Source: Filomicrobium sp. (GTDB taxonomy: Bacteria > Pseudomonadota > Alphaproteobacteria > Rhizobiales > Hyphomicrobiaceae). Taken from it: DNA of 64,000 nucleotides. A program made the position numbers and the translations under genes. The stretch lies in the NCBI GenBank assembly GCA_017792465.1, contig CP051234.1:2110606-2174605 (forward strand), in the 5' to 3' direction. Below are positions 61,734 to 64,000 of the stretch, in pieces. The first letter of the stretch is position 1. Every line of letters starts with the position of its first letter. The notes below the pieces were generated by a model, which saw only the letters and a list, made by a program, of their open reading frames with translations, was not told the DNA's origin and did no database searches.

Positions 61734-62909
61734 TTGCAGAATTCCGGACCGACCATAGTGCAGATCATCCCGGATCTCGATACCGGTGGGGCGGAACTTT
61801 CTGCAATCGAGATTGCGGGGGCGATTTCGGCAACCGGAGGGCGCGCGATCGTGCTGTCGCGCGGCGGGCGCATGGAACCGGATTTGACGGCGGCGGGAGG
61901 AGAACTCGTCCGTTTTCCAGCCGCAACCAAGAACCCGGCCAAGATCATCGCCAATGCCTTCAAAATCGCGGACCTCCTAAAACGCGAAGGGGCGGCGATC
62001 CTGCATGCGCGCAGCCGTGCCCCGGCCTGGAGTGCGCTGATCGCGGCGCGGCGGGTCGGCATCCCGTTCGTGACGACCTATCACGGCGCCTATAACGAGA
62101 AGGGTCCGTTCAAGCGGCTTTATAACTCGGTGATGGCTCGGGCCGATCTCGTCATCGCCAATTCACAGTACACCGCCGATCTGGTGCATGCGCGCTATGG
62201 GACGCCGTTCTCGCGCATCCGGGTGATCCACCGTGGCACCGATATGGAGCGTTTCGATCCGGCGAAGATCGCCCCCGAGCGGGTCAAAGCCCTGCGCCAG
62301 TCCTGGGGCCTGAAGCCCGGTGAGAAGGCGATCCTGCACCCGGCGCGGCTGACGAGCTGGAAGGGCCAGGCAACGGTGATCGCGGCGGCTGAGCGTCTTA
62401 AGCATCAAGGCGCCCTAAATGGTGTCGTTTTCATCCTGGCGGGCGATGCGCAGGGGCGAGAGGCCTATCTGGAGGGCCTGAAAGCGCAGATCGAAGCGGC
62501 CGCACTGCACGGCAACGTACGCCTCGTCGGTCATGTCTCGGACATGCCGGCTGCCTTTGCGGCGAGTTCGGGCGCGCTTGTCGCCTCGATCGAGCCGGAG
62601 GCCTTCGGGCGGACGGCCACCGAAGCGCAAGCCATGGGCTGTCCGGTGATTGCCACCGCCATTGGCGCGCCGCCGGAAACGGTTAAATCCGGATGGCTTG
62701 TCCGGCCGGCCGATCCGCTCGATCTGGCAGACAAGTTGCGGGGGCTTTTGTCTCAAAGCCCAGAGGAGGCCAGCGCCTTTGCCGCCGAAGGACGGGCGCA
62801 TGTGGAAGCCAACTTTTCACTCAAAGCGATGAAAACCAAGACGCTCGAAGTCTACGACGAACTCATTTCAGCGGGTCTGGCGGAGGCGTTTCGGTCTACA
62901 AATCGCTGA
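61734..62909 (+). CDS. Glycosyltransferase family 4
   Basis: A 391-residue GT-B glycosyltransferase. The N-terminal motif IVQIIPDLDTGGAELSAIEI begins the fold, and the C-terminal site SIEPEAFGRTATEAQAMGCP binds the nucleotide sugar. The start is uncertain: TTG 61734 has AGGGGCGGG upstream and fits the family, while TTG 61668 would add 22 residues. It is divergent from the hydrolase and upstream of infC, which is a separate unit. The resemblance is to lipopolysaccharide-core or EPS transferases; the polymer is not known. Confidence 0.85.
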   Translation: MQNSGPTIVQIIPDLDTGGAELSAIEIAGAISATGGRAIVLSRGGRMEPDLTAAGGELVRFPAATKNPAKIIANAFKIADLLKREGAAILHARSRAPAWSALIAARRVGIPFVTTYHGAYNEKGPFKRLYNSVMARADLVIANSQYTADLVHARYGTPFSRIRVIHRGTDMERFDPAKIAPERVKALRQSWGLKPGEKAILHPARLTSWKGQATVIAAAERLKHQGALNGVVFILAGDAQGREAYLEGLKAQIEAAALHGNVRLVGHVSDMPAAFAASSGALVASIEPEAFGRTATEAQAMGCPVIATAIGAPPETVKSGWLVRPADPLDLADKLRGLLSQSPEEASAFAAEGRAHVEANFSLKAMKTKTLEVYDELISAGLAEAFRSTNR

Positions 62910-63003
62910 TAATGTTGCGTAAGACGGACTCTTGTATTGACTTGCAAACGCTTCTTAAAGATTCTCTGTCAAACCTTTTTCCAGTTTGCAGAAGGGTGAT
63001 TAT

Positions 63004-63035
63004 CCTGCCGTCCGCCGCGTGCGACTGTCGGCAGG
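63004..63035 (+). promoter_or_regulatory. Leader hairpin upstream of infC
   Basis: A 7-bp stem (CCTGCCG / CGGCAGG) with an 18-base loop ends 20 bases before the infC ribosome site. A TTGACT at about 62937 could be the -35 box of the infC promoter. The hairpin may be part of a translational control region; this is inferred. Confidence 0.4.
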
Positions 63036-63070
63036 CTGATATTATATGAGGCAATAGAAGGAGTTAGACC

Positions 63071-63610
63071 ATCCGCCGCCCACACCGTGCCGCGCAGACG
63101 CGCGAACCCGCCGGCCCGAGAATGAACGACGCGATCCGCGTACGCGAAGTGCGCCTGATCGACGAAAACGGCGATAACGTTGGAGTTGTCGAGACGAATG
63201 ACGCGCTAGAGCGCGCGGCCAACGCAAATCTCGATCTCGTCGAAATCTCGCCGGATGCGGAGCCGCCTGTCTGTAAAATCATGGACTATGGCAAGTTCAA
63301 GTTCGAGCAGCAGAAGAAAGCCGCCGAAGCCCGCAAGAAGCAGAAAACGGTCGAGATCAAAGAGATCAAGATGCGACCGGCAATCGATGAGCACGACTAC
63401 CAGGTCAAGGTTCGCGCCATCAAACGGTTCTTCGAAGGCGGCGACAAGGTCAAGGTGACGCTCCGCTTCCGTGGCCGCGAAATGGCTCACCAGGATCTGG
63501 GACGCAAGGTTCTCGAACGCGTCAAGGAAGAGCTCGGCGAGCAGGCCAAGGTCGAGAGCGAGCCGCGCCTCGAAGGCCGTCAAATGGTAATGGTGCTGGC
63601 GCCGAGGTAA
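63071..63610 (+). CDS. infC: Translation initiation factor IF-3, apparently with an ATC start codon
   Basis: IF-3 binds the 30S subunit and checks the start codon. The product is 179 residues: an N-terminal domain ([17 protein letters not shown]), a Lys-rich linker ([14 protein letters not shown]) and the C-terminal domain ([11 protein letters not shown], then [11 protein letters not shown]). The start was set at ATC 63071 because AGAAGGAG lies 7 bases upstream, an in-frame TAG at 63065 blocks longer forms, and the added residues ([16 protein letters not shown]) match the basic N-terminus usual in alphaproteobacterial IF-3. The first ATG (63122) lacks a ribosome site. A non-standard start is known in E. 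coli infC (AUU). Confidence 0.9.
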   Translation: MRRPHRAAQTREPAGPRMNDAIRVREVRLIDENGDNVGVVETNDALERAANANLDLVEISPDAEPPVCKIMDYGKFKFEQQKKAAEARKKQKTVEIKEIKMRPAIDEHDYQVKVRAIKRFFEGGDKVKVTLRFRGREMAHQDLGRKVLERVKEELGEQAKVESEPRLEGRQMVMVLAPR

Positions 63611-63944
63611 CAGGCGCCGGACACTCAAAAAATAGATTAAGCTCCAGTTGTATCACCCGATCATCCGGAGCGATTTAAAACATTGAGAAGACGGCCCGCG
63701 TGGAGATCACCGGGCCGTTTTTGTTTATTGAGGGTGCGGGGCAGCCCCAAAACACCCGGTTGCGCTGGGCGGGGGAGGGATGTATAAAGCGCCCTTCCGA
63801 AGTCGTCCGGCGGGGCATGCCGTGACGGCTTTTCATGCTTTTGAAAATCTGGTTCCCGAAGCCGGGCCTTGCCCCAGATCAGGCGTTTCGCGCCCGACGG
63901 TCATCGCCGCCTTCAAAAAGGGACCTATAAGGAGAATAAGCAAA
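63611..63944. other. infC-rpmI intergenic region
   Basis: About 334 bases holding the terminator at 63691-63724 and then a GC-rich leader before rpmI. Small hairpins such as GCCGTGACGGC followed by TTTT (about 63829) are seen. A site for ribosomal-protein autoregulation is possible, as known for rpmI-rplT in other bacteria. Confidence 0.45.
63691..63724 (+). terminator. Intrinsic terminator after infC
   Basis: A perfect 8-bp stem (ACGGCCCG / CGGGCCGT) with a 12-base loop is followed by TTTTTGTTTATT. This is the clearest rho-independent terminator in the window, about 80 bases after the infC stop. It may instead attenuate read-through into rpmI. Confidence 0.8.
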
Positions 63945-64000
63945 ATGCCCAAGTTGAAGACCAAATCGGGCGCCAAGAAGCGCTTCAAGTTCACGGCGAC
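63945..64000 (+). CDS. rpmI: 50S ribosomal protein L35, 5' part only
   Basis: The first 18 codons read MPKLKTKSGAKKRFKFTA, the typical start of L35, before the sequence ends. AAGGAG lies about 10 bases upstream of the ATG. Position after infC is the usual order (infC-rpmI-rplT). Confidence 0.92.
   Translation, partial: MPKLKTKSGAKKRFKFTA

Overview
The window is chromosomal DNA from a GC-rich alphaproteobacterium, most likely order Hyphomicrobiales (Rhizobiales) and possibly near Hyphomicrobiaceae. This rests on recognised gene order and families: rnd - lptC/lptA - lptB - rpoN - hpf - ptsN, Hsp20 followed by DUF1150, an FzlA-like GST beside queG and uppP, an ExoF-like export protein, and infC followed by rpmI. 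The genus cannot be fixed from sequence reading alone. No phage, plasmid, rRNA operon or insertion sequence with a transposase was seen.

Positions 1-24,081 form an exopolysaccharide (EPS) locus of the Wzx/Wzy type. It holds nucleotide-sugar epimerases and an FAD oxidoreductase (1-3234), a flippase (4974-6434), several glycosyltransferases (6486, 8177, 12392, 19429, 20922), an ExoF-like export protein (9149), two membrane acyltransferases (11039, 18154), a LuxR-type regulator with a degenerate receiver (14240) after an AT-rich 0.86-kb gap, a priming sugar transferase (15621), a polymerase-like membrane protein (16620), an unknown protein co-translated with its neighbours (22109), and a Wzz-type chain-length protein without a kinase domain (23041). 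A 2754-residue repeat-built autotransporter (24420-32684) follows directly, so this end of the window appears devoted to the cell surface.

Positions 32,848-43,411 are mixed metabolic and stress genes: a TSUP permease, an acyl-CoA dehydrogenase with a divergent LysR regulator, a glycosyltransferase joined to an ABC-F ATPase, a small zinc-ribbon protein, Hsp20 with a heat-shock-type promoter plus DUF1150, a soluble globin-coupled chemoreceptor, and an NDUFA9-like protein. A tandem array of 25-bp hairpin repeats (43534-43856) precedes a tRNA-Leu(CAG). Related hairpins recur at 53143-53207 and 60538-60562, next to a second palindromic repeat family.

Positions 44,115-64,000 are mostly housekeeping: an orphan TadG-like protein, RNase D, LPS transport (an LptC-LptA fusion and LptB), sigma-54, hibernation factor, PtsN, UppP, FzlA-like GST, QueG, an SDR protein, an unknown secreted protein, a second ABC-F ATPase, an alpha/beta hydrolase, another glycosyltransferase, infC (apparently starting at ATC) and the start of rpmI.

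The most unusual items are the two intergenic palindrome families, the giant two-tier autotransporter beside the EPS locus, the regulator lacking all phosphorylation residues, the LptC-LptA fusion and the unknown EPS-operon protein at 22109.
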